DNA from: G020348385 sp964580235 | GTDB lineage: Bacteria; Acidobacteriota; Aminicenantia; Aminicenantales; Aminicenantaceae | Assembly (NCBI GenBank): GCA_964580235.1 | Contig: CAZOJY010000159.1 | Coordinates: 1 to 6,149 of the forward strand | Direction: 5' to 3' | Length of the DNA: 6,149 nt | Shown here: positions 1 to 5,954 of the stretch, in pieces | Position numbering within the stretch: the stretch's first letter is position 1 | How the letters are laid out: each line of letters begins with the position of its first letter | Notes under the pieces: model-generated | What the model was told of the DNA's origin: nothing | What the model saw: only the letters and a program-made list of their open reading frames with translations | Database searches by the model: none | Position numbers and translations under genes: made by a program

Positions 1-441
1 GTTTATATCGGCCACCCTGACCGCGACTATGAAATTTGGGCCTATAGTCTGGATGGGAACCTCATGCGAAAGATTAGAAAAGAATACAAACCAGTAGAAA
101 TTTCAGAAGAGTACAAGAATTCTTTCTACAGCCGATTCCCAGAGGGAAATCCATTGAGGGAAAAATATGTATTCCGTAAATATTGGGGTCCTTTCCGTTA
201 TTTTATAACAGACGACCAAAGACGACTCTTCGTGATGACATATGAGAAAGGTGTGAATTATCGAGAATATATCTATGATGTCTTTACAGCTGAGGGAGCA
301 TTTTTCGCCAGGACAAGCTTGGCAAATATGGGACCTCGGCGCCCATTGAAAGCAAGAATTAAAGGTGATCATATATATAGTATGCAAGAAAAAGAAGACG
401 GCTATATTGAATTAGTGGTATACAAGATGAAGTGGGAATAG
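1..441 (+). CDS. 6-bladed beta-propeller protein, C-terminal part (5' end outside window)
   Basis: The reading frame is open from base 1, so the gene begins upstream of the window. The ATG at 64 is internal: the codons before it (VYIGHPDRDYEIWAYSLDGN) align with residues 240-259 of the propeller lipoprotein encoded at 4660-5823. The 146 visible residues match the last 148 or so of that protein. Shared landmarks are YIGH, DGN followed by KRIRKEY or RKIRKEY, TYEKG, REKESGY or QEKEDGY, and an identical KMKWE C-terminus. Differences cluster in the segment between the RKEY and TYEKG landmarks. By family, such proteins are exported or lipid-anchored propellers of unknown ligand, recognised by repeated 'DxxGN-aromatic' blade motifs. 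The visible part would be the last two or so blades. Function is unknown. The paralogy to the second propeller is the strongest fact. The gene ends in TAG and is followed by 135 bp without a gene. Confidence 0.85.
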   Translation, partial: VYIGHPDRDYEIWAYSLDGNLMRKIRKEYKPVEISEEYKNSFYSRFPEGNPLREKYVFRKYWGPFRYFITDDQRRLFVMTYEKGVNYREYIYDVFTAEGAFFARTSLANMGPRRPLKARIKGDHIYSMQEKEDGYIELVVYKMKWE

Positions 442-453
442 TCCAGCACGGAT

Positions 454-510
454 TCAGAAGAAATAAAAGAAAAAGAATAAAAATACTTCTGATTATAGAT
501 ATTTTTGTTT
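454..510 (+). terminator. Possible weak terminator after the first propeller gene
   Basis: TCAGAAG (454-460) is the exact reverse complement of CTTCTGA (486-492). The second arm is followed by a T-rich run (501-510). The loop is 25 nt and almost purely A-rich, so the hairpin would be weak for an intrinsic terminator. The position, just after the stop at 441 and before the promoter at 509-536, fits. The second arm overlaps the 14-nt direct repeat. Confidence 0.3.
476..489 (+). repeat. 14-nt direct repeat, left copy flanking the AbiE cassette
   Basis: AATAAAAATACTTC here is identical to 2316-2329. In both places TATAGA follows shortly after (494-499 and 2332-2337, with a 2-nt difference in spacing). 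The copies lie left and right of the AbiE operon and outside any coding sequence. They may be a target-site duplication, a recombination footprint, or remnants of a duplicated intergenic region. An AT-rich chance match cannot be excluded. Confidence 0.5.
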
Positions 511-536
511 GACTCTCATCCTTTTATATGTAAAAT
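509..536 (+). promoter_or_regulatory. Sigma-70-type promoter of the abiE operon
   Basis: The -35 box TTGACT (509-514) is separated by 16 nt from the -10 box TAAAAT (531-536), each one mismatch from consensus. Transcription would start near 543, giving a leader of about 34 nt before the ATG at 577. It is the best promoter-like match I found in the intergenic regions, and it supports independent transcription of the toxin-antitoxin pair. Confidence 0.6.
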
Positions 537-547
537 ATACCATGAGA
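514..547 (+). promoter_or_regulatory. Candidate AbiEi operator: inverted repeats around the -10 box
   Basis: Two nested dyads cover the promoter. TCTCAT (514-519) pairs with ATGAGA (542-547), and TATAT (525-529) pairs with ATATA (535-539). Known AbiEi antitoxins repress their own promoter by binding inverted repeats that overlap it. The location here is right, but the arms are only 5-6 bp and differ from the longer repeats known in characterised systems. Confidence 0.35.
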
Positions 548-576
548 ATGTAGATATTGCATAATAGAGGTAGAAA

Positions 577-1398
577 ATGGCTAAAAAAACTATAGGACCT
601 GTGAGCTCTAATTTAATCTTGACGCTCTATGAAAAAGGGTCTTTAATCTTTTCGGCAAAGGATGCTAAGAAAATTACAGGATTTAAAGGAAATTATCTAT
701 ATCGCTTTATACAACAGTTAGTTGATCGTGAGGTAATATTGAGGTTGAAACCCGGGAAATATTTTATCATCCCCCAGGAGATAGGCAGAGAAAGTCGATT
801 TATTGGGAATTGGTACATTGTAGCAAGGGAAATTGCAAATTCACCTTTATATTATATTTCACTTTATAGTGCCATGGATCTGCATAATATGACTACTCAT
901 CCTTTGATAAAAGTATATATCACATCTCCAAAACAAGAAAGAAAAAGGATTCGGACTATTGTGAATGTTGAGTTCGAGTTCATATTTCAAAAAAAAGATA
1001 AAATCTGGGGTATTCAAGAATTATGGATCAACAATACTGAGAAAGTAAGGGTGAGCGATTTAGAAAGGACCATTATAGATTGCCTTTTTAAGCCCAAATG
1101 TGCAGGCGGCATTCTGGAAATTGCTAAGGGAATTTGGATTCAAAAGGATAAAATAAATTATGAAAAATTATTAGACTATATGGAAAAACTAAATGTCAAC
1201 GTGGTAGCAAAAAGATTGGGGTATATATTTGAAATTCTCCAAATAGGAGACAATTTAAGAGCAGAATTAAGAAAATTCATAAATAATAAATATTATCTCC
1301 TTGACCCTACTATACCGAAGACAAACACTTTTAAAAATCACTGGAAATTGATTGCCAACATAGATCCAGAAGAATTAACACAAGCAATTCAAACATAA
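577..1398 (+). CDS. abiEi: Type IV toxin-antitoxin system antitoxin, AbiEi family
   Basis: 273 residues, a usual length for this family. Residues about 8-65 look like the N-terminal winged helix (AbiEi_4-type): a helical stretch with FSAKDAKKITG and YLYRFIQQLVDREVILRLKPGKY, where the 'L.PGKY' wing is typical. The remainder matches the AbiEi C-terminal domain: YYISLYSAMDLHNM (92-105) corresponds to the family's 'YyiSlysALxxHG', and VSDLERTIIDCLFKPKCAGG (159-178) to 'vsdpERtllDaL.rPe.aGG'. AbiEi antitoxins repress the operon through the winged helix and neutralise the toxin without forming a stable complex, which defines type IV. The ATG is preceded by AGAGG (566-570) at a 6-nt spacing and by a good promoter. 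The toxin gene follows after 2 nt. The gene is AT-rich (one sampled line about 30% GC) compared with the sigma operon, suggesting horizontal acquisition. It is intact, with no frameshift. Whether it still represses is not visible from sequence. Confidence 0.9.
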   Translation: MAKKTIGPVSSNLILTLYEKGSLIFSAKDAKKITGFKGNYLYRFIQQLVDREVILRLKPGKYFIIPQEIGRESRFIGNWYIVAREIANSPLYYISLYSAMDLHNMTTHPLIKVYITSPKQERKRIRTIVNVEFEFIFQKKDKIWGIQELWINNTEKVRVSDLERTIIDCLFKPKCAGGILEIAKGIWIQKDKINYEKLLDYMEKLNVNVVAKRLGYIFEILQIGDNLRAELRKFINNKYYLLDPTIPKTNTFKNHWKLIANIDPEELTQAIQT

Positions 1399-1400
1399 GT

Positions 1401-2222
1401 ATGATTGAACAACGGAATTTATTTAAATTGCAGTCAAAACTTGCTGTTGAAGGTAACTCCATTCCTGTAAAAACATTAGAAAAGGATTATATTCTTACTT
1501 GGATTTTGGTTGCTCTTGCAGAACAGGCTATGGAAAATCTTTGTGTTATTAAAGGGGGCACTGCGTTAAAAAAATTCTTTATAAAGAACTATCGGTTTTC
1601 TGAAGATCTGGATTTTACATTACTAAATCCAATAAGTATCGAAAGTCTAAAGCAAAAATTGGATAATGTGTTTGCAAAAATTTTAGATATGGCAAATATT
1701 CCTTTAGCTATAAATAGAAGTGAGATCCTCTCTAACTCATATACAATAATCGTAAATTTTCCAGGTCCACTTGGCGCTTCAATGAATAGAGGCGAAATTA
1801 AAATAGACTTTACTATAAACGAGTTGCTTCTCTTTCCAATCGCGAGGAAAGGATTTTTCCATCTATATGAAGAATATAATGATATTCCTAGCGATGTCGA
1901 AGTTTTGGTTTACTCTATAGAAGAAATAATTATTGAAAAACTTGTCTGCTTAGTTGATTCAAACAGGAATGAGCCACGTGATATATACGATGTCTGGTAT
2001 CTTCTTGATAATGATATTGTTCAATTGGATTTATTGATGGACTCCTTTCAGAGAAAAGCGGAGTTTAAAAAAATAAGTGATATAGAACTATCTCATTCGT
2101 TAGATAAGAAAAAAGGCATTTACAAACAGCTCTGGGATATTAGGTTGAATCATCAAATACAAAATTTGCCTCATTTTGAGCTAGTATTCAGATATTTAAA
2201 AAGAAGATTTAGAAATTATTAA
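1401..2222 (+). CDS. abiEii: Type IV toxin-antitoxin system toxin, AbiEii nucleotidyltransferase
   Basis: 273 residues of the AbiEii/AbiGii (PF08843, formerly DUF1814) nucleotidyltransferase family. The catalytic motifs are visible: KGGTALKK (51-58) followed by RFSEDLDF (65-72), whose D69 and D71 are the likely metal ligands; KIDF (134-137) with D136 as the likely third carboxylate; and the downstream motif EEIIIEKLVCLVD (174-186, K180) with RDIYDVWYLL (193-202, D194 and D197). All expected key residues are present, so the enzyme should be active. Characterised relatives bind nucleotides and arrest growth. Mycobacterial MenT relatives add pyrimidine nucleotides to tRNA 3' ends. AbiE operons were first known for abortive phage infection. 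The ATG is 2 nt after the antitoxin stop, with no recognisable Shine-Dalgarno sequence, so translation is probably coupled to abiEi. Sampled lines give 30-33% GC. The exact target of this toxin cannot be read from sequence. Confidence 0.92.
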   Translation: MIEQRNLFKLQSKLAVEGNSIPVKTLEKDYILTWILVALAEQAMENLCVIKGGTALKKFFIKNYRFSEDLDFTLLNPISIESLKQKLDNVFAKILDMANIPLAINRSEILSNSYTIIVNFPGPLGASMNRGEIKIDFTINELLLFPIARKGFFHLYEEYNDIPSDVEVLVYSIEEIIIEKLVCLVDSNRNEPRDIYDVWYLLDNDIVQLDLLMDSFQRKAEFKKISDIELSHSLDKKKGIYKQLWDIRLNHQIQNLPHFELVFRYLKRRFRNY

Positions 2223-2315
2223 GAATTAATACAATTTTATCCTTCCATACATATTCATCCAGGAAAATTTGATTTTACAGGAAGCCTGATATTTTATTAG
2301 TCTTTTCCTCACCTA

Positions 2316-2329
2316 AATAAAAATACTTC
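2316..2329 (+). repeat. 14-nt direct repeat, right copy flanking the AbiE cassette
   Basis: This is identical to 476-489 (AATAAAAATACTTC). The right copy is continuous with the leader of the sigma-factor operon. Its last 4 nt form part of the 5' arm of the dyad at 2324-2355. A related block, ATAAAAATA followed by AAATAGTGA, occurs here (2317-2325 and 2343-2351) and again at 5844-5852 and 5871-5879 with almost the same spacing. Confidence 0.5.
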
Positions 2330-2355
2330 GCTATAGAGTCTTAAATAGTGAAGTG
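2324..2355. promoter_or_regulatory. Stem-loop (dyad) in the leader of the sigma-factor operon
   Basis: ACTTCGCTAT (2325-2334) pairs with ATAGTGAAGT (2345-2354) through nine Watson-Crick pairs and one G-U, around a 10-nt loop. A further U-G pair is possible at 2324/2355. On the minus strand the stem is followed by a T-rich run (ATTTTTATTT), so it could terminate transcription entering from the right. On the plus strand no T-tract follows, so a regulator-binding dyad or 5' leader structure is equally possible. It covers a GTG at 2348 that is the first start codon of the sigma-factor frame, an argument against that start. Confidence 0.4.
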
Positions 2356-2410
2356 GAAAATTCAGGTTCAGTGTATGGTAGAATGGCTGCAACTGGACTT
2401 GAAGGTCAGC

Positions 2411-2890
2411 ATGAAAATAGAAGAGATTCTCGATAGCATGGGAGATAAGTTGTACAATTATTTGACAATCAAGCTGGGCTCCCCGTTGGATGCGGAGGAT
2501 GTTTTACAGGAGGTGTTTTGTCGGCTTGTTAGATACAAGGTGCGATTTAGGTTTATGCGAAATCCTTCAGCGTACATATTTCGGATAGCAAGAAATGAGG
2601 CAATAAGCTTCTTAAAACATAAAAAGAAAAACCTCAAAAGCCATCATTCCGTCGAAGGACTTTCTAAGGTCATCCAGGAAAACGTCAGAGGATCCGATCC
2701 CATGGTTTTGAATCAAACAGCCGAGGCCCTTGCTAAAATTCCTGTCAACCAGCAGGAGGTTATCGTTCTGAAGTTTTTTGAGGAATTGACATTCAGGGAA
2801 ATTTCTAATGTTTGCAATGTTTCGATCGGAACCATAACGAGCCGATATCGCTATGGGATGGAAAAACTTCGCAAATTATTGGAGGATTGA
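2411..2890 (+). CDS. ECF (sigma-70 family, region 2 + region 4) RNA polymerase sigma factor
   Basis: 159 residues from the chosen ATG, a usual ECF length. Region 2 spans about 11-75: SPLDAEDVLQEVFCRL (24-39) is the classic region 2.2 core-binding motif, and NPSAYIFRIARNEAISFLKH (51-70) covers 2.3-2.4, which melts and reads the -10 element. Region 4 spans about 101-157: LAKIPVNQQEVIVLKFFEELTFREISNV followed by the VSIGTITSRYRYGMEKLR helix-turn-helix that reads the -35. The start at 2411 is preferred because GAAGG (2401-2405) sits 5 nt upstream and the protein then begins at the canonical region 2 helix. In-frame alternatives are ATG 2375 and GTG 2348, the latter inside a hairpin. The next gene starts 1 nt after this stop. 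A faint promoter-like pair, TTGATT (2269-2274) and TTTTAT (2292-2297, 17-nt spacer), lies upstream, but I would not rely on it. It probably drives its own operon in response to an envelope signal. Confidence 0.9.
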   Translation: MKIEEILDSMGDKLYNYLTIKLGSPLDAEDVLQEVFCRLVRYKVRFRFMRNPSAYIFRIARNEAISFLKHKKKNLKSHHSVEGLSKVIQENVRGSDPMVLNQTAEALAKIPVNQQEVIVLKFFEELTFREISNVCNVSIGTITSRYRYGMEKLRKLLED

Positions 2891-2891
2891 G

Positions 2892-3305
2892 ATGGGAAGC
2901 GTCAATAAAACGCGGGAAATCTTGGAGGGTTTATCTCCAAAGCCGCTGCCTCCAGGGCTCAGGGAAAAAATTCTTTCAACAGCTTACCAAAGACAGAGAG
3001 AATTTCTTGTGATTTCGCCAGTTCTTCGGACGTTATTTGCCATAAGCTCTGTCTTTATAGTATTGGCTTTTTTCTGTGACATTATGATCAGGAACAGCGA
3101 AAAGGATTTCCTGACTTCGATAATGAACGGCTCACAGGTTTCAGAGATGACGCACGATAAAAACTTACAAGAAATGAAAGATGAGCTTTTTAAAATCGAA
3201 TATGATCAACGTCTTAATCAATGGGTAATCCGACACTATGAGATAAAAAGGACGGAAGCAAAATTAACAAGCTTTCAGAGAATTATGGATATACTCAAGG
3301 AGTGA
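2892..3305 (+). CDS. Small single-pass membrane protein, putative non-zinc anti-sigma factor
   Basis: 137 residues. The ATG at 2892 is chosen over an upstream in-frame ATG at 2853 because GGAGG (2881-2885) lies 6 nt before it, and it starts 1 nt after the sigma-factor stop. The N-terminal part (1-42) is cytoplasmic-looking and basic, with the short motif LSPKPLPPGLREKIL (14-28), which in my recollection recurs in proteins next to ECF sigma factors. Residues about 44-66 form one hydrophobic segment. The C-terminal part (67-137) is charged and probably extracytoplasmic, ending in a helical, coiled-coil-like stretch. This architecture and position fit a sigma regulator. The zinc anti-sigma signature HxxxCxxC is absent (the only cysteine is C62, inside the membrane segment), so any anti-sigma role would use another fold. 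The family was not recognised, and the anti-sigma role is inferred from context alone. Confidence 0.8.
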   Translation: MGSVNKTREILEGLSPKPLPPGLREKILSTAYQRQREFLVISPVLRTLFAISSVFIVLAFFCDIMIRNSEKDFLTSIMNGSQVSEMTHDKNLQEMKDELFKIEYDQRLNQWVIRHYEIKRTEAKLTSFQRIMDILKE

Positions 3306-3308
3306 ATC

Positions 3309-4649
3309 ATGGGATATAGGCTGAAAAAGGTATTGACATGGATTGGGATTTCCCTGGTGGCTCTAATAGCTGTAGGATTAATAACACGGGCAGTCTTCAA
3401 CTATTCAACAGGGAAAAAATTGGAGAAATTCCTGGATCAGAGGAAATCAGAGGGGATTCCAGTAACCATAAAAGACATCGAGCCGGAATGCAATCCCCGG
3501 GATAACGCTGCCTTAGTTTGGAAGACAGCAGAAGCTACTCTTTCTATCGAGAAGGAACAGAAATCAATATTGGGACAAGCTATCGATGATCTTTTTTCTG
3601 GAAAACCTTTGGAAGAAGAAACAAAAGATCAGATGCGGGTTCTAATAATCAAGAATCAAGAGGCGCTGAGTTTCATCCTGGAAGCTTCCACCAAACCATT
3701 CTTCAAGTATGAGGAACAATGGGATATTCTCGGTGAGGATCTTAGGATTGCAACGGCTATTCAAATGATACAAGGTACTCGGCTTTTAGGCATCGATGCT
3801 GTGATAAAAGCTGAGGATGGAAACGTTGAAGAAGCCATAAATCAATGCCTGGCTGCAAGAAGGTTTTTGAAGCTGTATCTCCAAGAGCCATTTTTGATTA
3901 GCTATCTGATCGGAATGGCATGCACGAAACAAGTCGCTGTTTGTATGAACTATATCGTCTCCGGCAGAGAGATTGAAACAGAAACCCTGAAAAAAATCCT
4001 TGATGAATGGGATTCTTCACCCTGGAGAGAAGGATTGGTTTGGGCTCTTGAATCGGAAAGAATTTTTGGATTGGAATCTTCCCTTCTACACTTAAAGGGG
4101 GAATACGATTTGGATATAGGTAGAGCCGGGGATATCTTCTTGTGGTTATTTCGGCCTATTATTAAGAATGAGATTATTTGGATGACGCAGGCATATGATC
4201 GCCTGCTCGAAGCTGCGAAGATGCCGTATTATTCCTTGGGAGATATTAAAGAGCTTGAGCGGAAGATGTTTGCGACACCATGGTACTACAAGATGGCAGG
4301 TGCATTGGTCCCCAATGTGGTAACCGTGCTGTTTAAAAGAGCCACACTTGAAGCTGTGTTTGATACAGCACGGATCGGGATAGCCTGTAAAATATACAAG
4401 AATATGTACGGAGATTTTCCTGCAGAATTAGCTGAATTGTCTCCTGTGATACTAGAGGAAGTACCTGTTGATCCCTTCACCGGGCATCCCTTTATCTACA
4501 AAAAGAAGGATTCGGGATTTATAGTCTACAGCATAGGCTCCAACCTGAGAGATGATGGGGGAATAGGAACCTGGAGAATCACTCAAATCGTGATGGAAAA
4601 GGATGATGATTGGGCATGGAAAGAAGAATCAATAAAAACTGAAAAATAA
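3309..4649 (+). CDS. Membrane-anchored protein of unknown function with GspG-like C-terminal tail
   Basis: 446 residues. AAGGAG (3297-3302) lies 6 nt before the ATG, and the gene starts 3 nt after the previous stop. There is one N-terminal hydrophobic anchor (about 9-27) with basic residues before it, so the bulk is probably outside the cytoplasm. Residues about 60-300 are helical, with no motif I can name; part of this stretch (GNVEEAINQCLAARRFLKLY, 171-190) resembles the repeat-like helices of planctomycete and Aminicenantes hypothetical proteins. The C-terminus is more telling: YKNMYGDFPAELAEL (363-377), PVDPFTGHPFIYK (386-398) and GFIVYSIGSNLRDDGG (403-418) resemble the calcium-binding C-terminal region of type II secretion major pseudopilins (GspG: 'P.DPWG..Y.Y...S.G.DG..GG'). 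The N-terminus lacks a prepilin cleavage motif, so it is not itself a pseudopilin. Function unknown; probably works with the sigma factor's envelope signalling. Confidence 0.85.
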   Translation: MGYRLKKVLTWIGISLVALIAVGLITRAVFNYSTGKKLEKFLDQRKSEGIPVTIKDIEPECNPRDNAALVWKTAEATLSIEKEQKSILGQAIDDLFSGKPLEEETKDQMRVLIIKNQEALSFILEASTKPFFKYEEQWDILGEDLRIATAIQMIQGTRLLGIDAVIKAEDGNVEEAINQCLAARRFLKLYLQEPFLISYLIGMACTKQVAVCMNYIVSGREIETETLKKILDEWDSSPWREGLVWALESERIFGLESSLLHLKGEYDLDIGRAGDIFLWLFRPIIKNEIIWMTQAYDRLLEAAKMPYYSLGDIKELERKMFATPWYYKMAGALVPNVVTVLFKRATLEAVFDTARIGIACKIYKNMYGDFPAELAELSPVILEEVPVDPFTGHPFIYKKKDSGFIVYSIGSNLRDDGGIGTWRITQIVMEKDDDWAWKEESIKTEK

Positions 4650-4659
4650 CCAAGAGGAT

Positions 4660-5823
4660 ATGAAAAAGATTATTTTTCTTCTGATCACTCTATCTTTTTT
4701 ATTTCAATGCAGTACAGAGCAAGAGGATGTGGAAAGGATTATGGAAGATGGCGTAGAAGTTGTCATCAATCATTTAGAGCCATACAAAATCAAAGGGGAA
4801 CCTTCCACTCTCCATCTTGAGGAAAAATTCACGATTGACACGGAAAGAGATGACATAGCTGATGTGGGAGTCACGGACATAGGTAGCTATGATGTTGATT
4901 CTGAAGGAAATATTTATTTTTTTCAAGAACAAGAAAATGATGAAAACTTGGTCTACAAGTTTGATGATAAGGGAGATTTTGTAAAAACATTTGGGAAGAG
5001 GGGACAAGGTCCCAAAGAGATTGAAATCTCCATATTCATGTATATCAACGATAAAGATGAAATATTGATAAAAGACTATAATAGAGCTAGATTATTTGTC
5101 TTTGATAAGGACGGAAATCTAACCAAGGAAACTCGTCTCGGTACAGAATATGGAAGTAACCGAGTTTTTTATCCTCTAGAAAATGGAAATTATCTTAGCT
5201 ATGACCTAGAATTTGACCGACAAAAAGAGCATATTTGTGACATAGTCCAATTATACAATTCGAAATTTGAAATCTTAAAAGAACTTGATAGGTGTGATTA
5301 TGGTCCCTGGGGTTCAAACCAGCCAAAGTTGAGAGCCACTCCTCGTGTTTTTATGTGCAGAGTGGCAAATAGGATGATATATATAGGTCATGAGAATCGG
5401 GGGTATGAAATTCTAATGTATGATTCTGATGGGAACTTAGTGAAAAGAATCAGAAAAGAATATACTCCTGCTGACGTTCCTGACGATTTTAAAGAATACT
5501 GGTTTTTCAATATGCCACGGAGTAAAGACAGGCTTAATTTCCTAAATGAAATGCCTCCCTTCCATTACTTTTTTCATGATGATGAAGGACGTCTTTATGT
5601 CAAAACTTACGAAAAGGGAACGAATAAGTATGAATACATGCATGATATATTCAACTCTGATGGCGTTTTCATCACAAGGAAGAACATGCCAGGATATGGG
5701 AGCTGGATTTATCCTGGATTAGCTTTAAATAGAGCAAAGGCCAAAAATAATCGCTTTTACTGCATCCGTGAGAAGGAAAGTGGTTATAAAGAGTTAGTAG
5801 TTTCTAAAATGAAGTGGGAGTAA
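4660..5823 (+). CDS. 6-bladed beta-propeller lipoprotein
   Basis: 387 residues. The N-terminus MKKIIFLLITLSFLFQC is a short signal peptide with a candidate lipobox cysteine at 17; the residue before it is Q, unlike the usual G/A/S, so lipidation is likely but not certain. Blade-like motifs follow: YDVDSEGNIYFF (77-88), VYKFDDKGDFVKTFGKRGQGPKE (98-120; the GqGPxE turn is a hallmark of the 6-bladed beta-propeller family), VFDKDGNL (147-154), YDSDGNLVKRIRKEY (254-268) and DDEGRLYVKTYEKG (307-320). It is the last gene of the sigma operon, 10 nt after the 446-residue protein. The SD-like AGAGG (4653-4657) is only 2 nt from the ATG, an unusually short spacing, yet the signal peptide argues for this start. 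The C-terminal third is paralogous to the gene at 1-441, with the same KMKWE ending. Ligand and role are unknown; a surface sensor or binding protein controlled by the sigma factor is plausible. Confidence 0.88.
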   Translation: MKKIIFLLITLSFLFQCSTEQEDVERIMEDGVEVVINHLEPYKIKGEPSTLHLEEKFTIDTERDDIADVGVTDIGSYDVDSEGNIYFFQEQENDENLVYKFDDKGDFVKTFGKRGQGPKEIEISIFMYINDKDEILIKDYNRARLFVFDKDGNLTKETRLGTEYGSNRVFYPLENGNYLSYDLEFDRQKEHICDIVQLYNSKFEILKELDRCDYGPWGSNQPKLRATPRVFMCRVANRMIYIGHENRGYEILMYDSDGNLVKRIRKEYTPADVPDDFKEYWFFNMPRSKDRLNFLNEMPPFHYFFHDDEGRLYVKTYEKGTNKYEYMHDIFNSDGVFITRKNMPGYGSWIYPGLALNRAKAKNNRFYCIREKESGYKELVVSKMKWE

Positions 5824-5843
5824 CTTAAAACCTAGGTCTTGAG

Positions 5844-5879
5844 ATAAAAATATGATCCCTTATTATTATCAAATAGTGA
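5844..5879 (+). repeat. Intergenic block resembling the leader of the sigma operon
   Basis: ATAAAAATA (5844-5852) and AAATAGTGA (5871-5879) start 27 nt apart. The same two 9-mers start 26 nt apart at 2317-2325 and 2343-2351, just before the sigma operon. The DNA between them is only weakly alike. The block ends exactly where the GC-rich tRNA-like sequence begins. It may be a conserved intergenic element downstream of propeller genes, whose left-hand relative is at 476-489. Confidence 0.35.
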
Positions 5880-5954
5880 GGCAAATCACCTCATTGGGAA
5901 ACCGCCTGATTTCGAATCAGAAGGCCCCCATGGGTTCGAATCCTGTCATTTCCA
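5880..5954 (+). pseudogene. Degenerate tRNA-like sequence, tRNA-Arg(UCG)-like
   Basis: The 75-nt stretch reads in tRNA order. The T arm is clear: ATGGG (5930-5934), TTCGAAT loop (5935-5941), CCTGT (5942-5946). The anticodon arm is CTGA, loop TTTCGAA, TCAG, putting UCG at the anticodon, with the next outward pair C-A unpaired. A D-loop-like CTCATTGGG precedes it. The acceptor is imperfect: GG, one bulged C, then AAAT (5880-5886) pairs with ATTTCC (5948-5953). The D stem (CCTC against ACCG) does not pair, the variable region is 8 nt, and no CCA is encoded. A working tRNA is therefore unlikely; a decayed tRNA or an attachment-site remnant is more plausible. Its 3' end overlaps by 9 nt the stop end of the minus-strand gene. 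GC jumps from about 27% to about 52% at its left edge. Confidence 0.5.

Noticed and set aside
103..387. Minus-strand frame opposite the first propeller gene
   Set aside because: The plus strand is supported by clear paralogy; this is a shadow. The same applies to the minus-strand frames at 4286-4480 and 4774-5007.
442..2347. Insertion sequence or transposon carrying abiE
   Set aside because: No transposase, integrase or terminal inverted repeats were found. Only the short direct repeats support mobility.
2348..2410. Upstream GTG/ATG starts for the sigma factor
   Set aside because: The GTG at 2348 is inside a hairpin with no Shine-Dalgarno sequence. The extra 21 residues do not belong to sigma region 2. 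The ATG at 2411 has GAAGG at 5 nt. The ATG at 2375 remains possible but less likely.
2812..3012. 66-codon plus-strand frame across the sigma/membrane-protein junction
   Set aside because: It is out of frame with two well-supported genes, has no ribosome binding site and no recognisable protein character.
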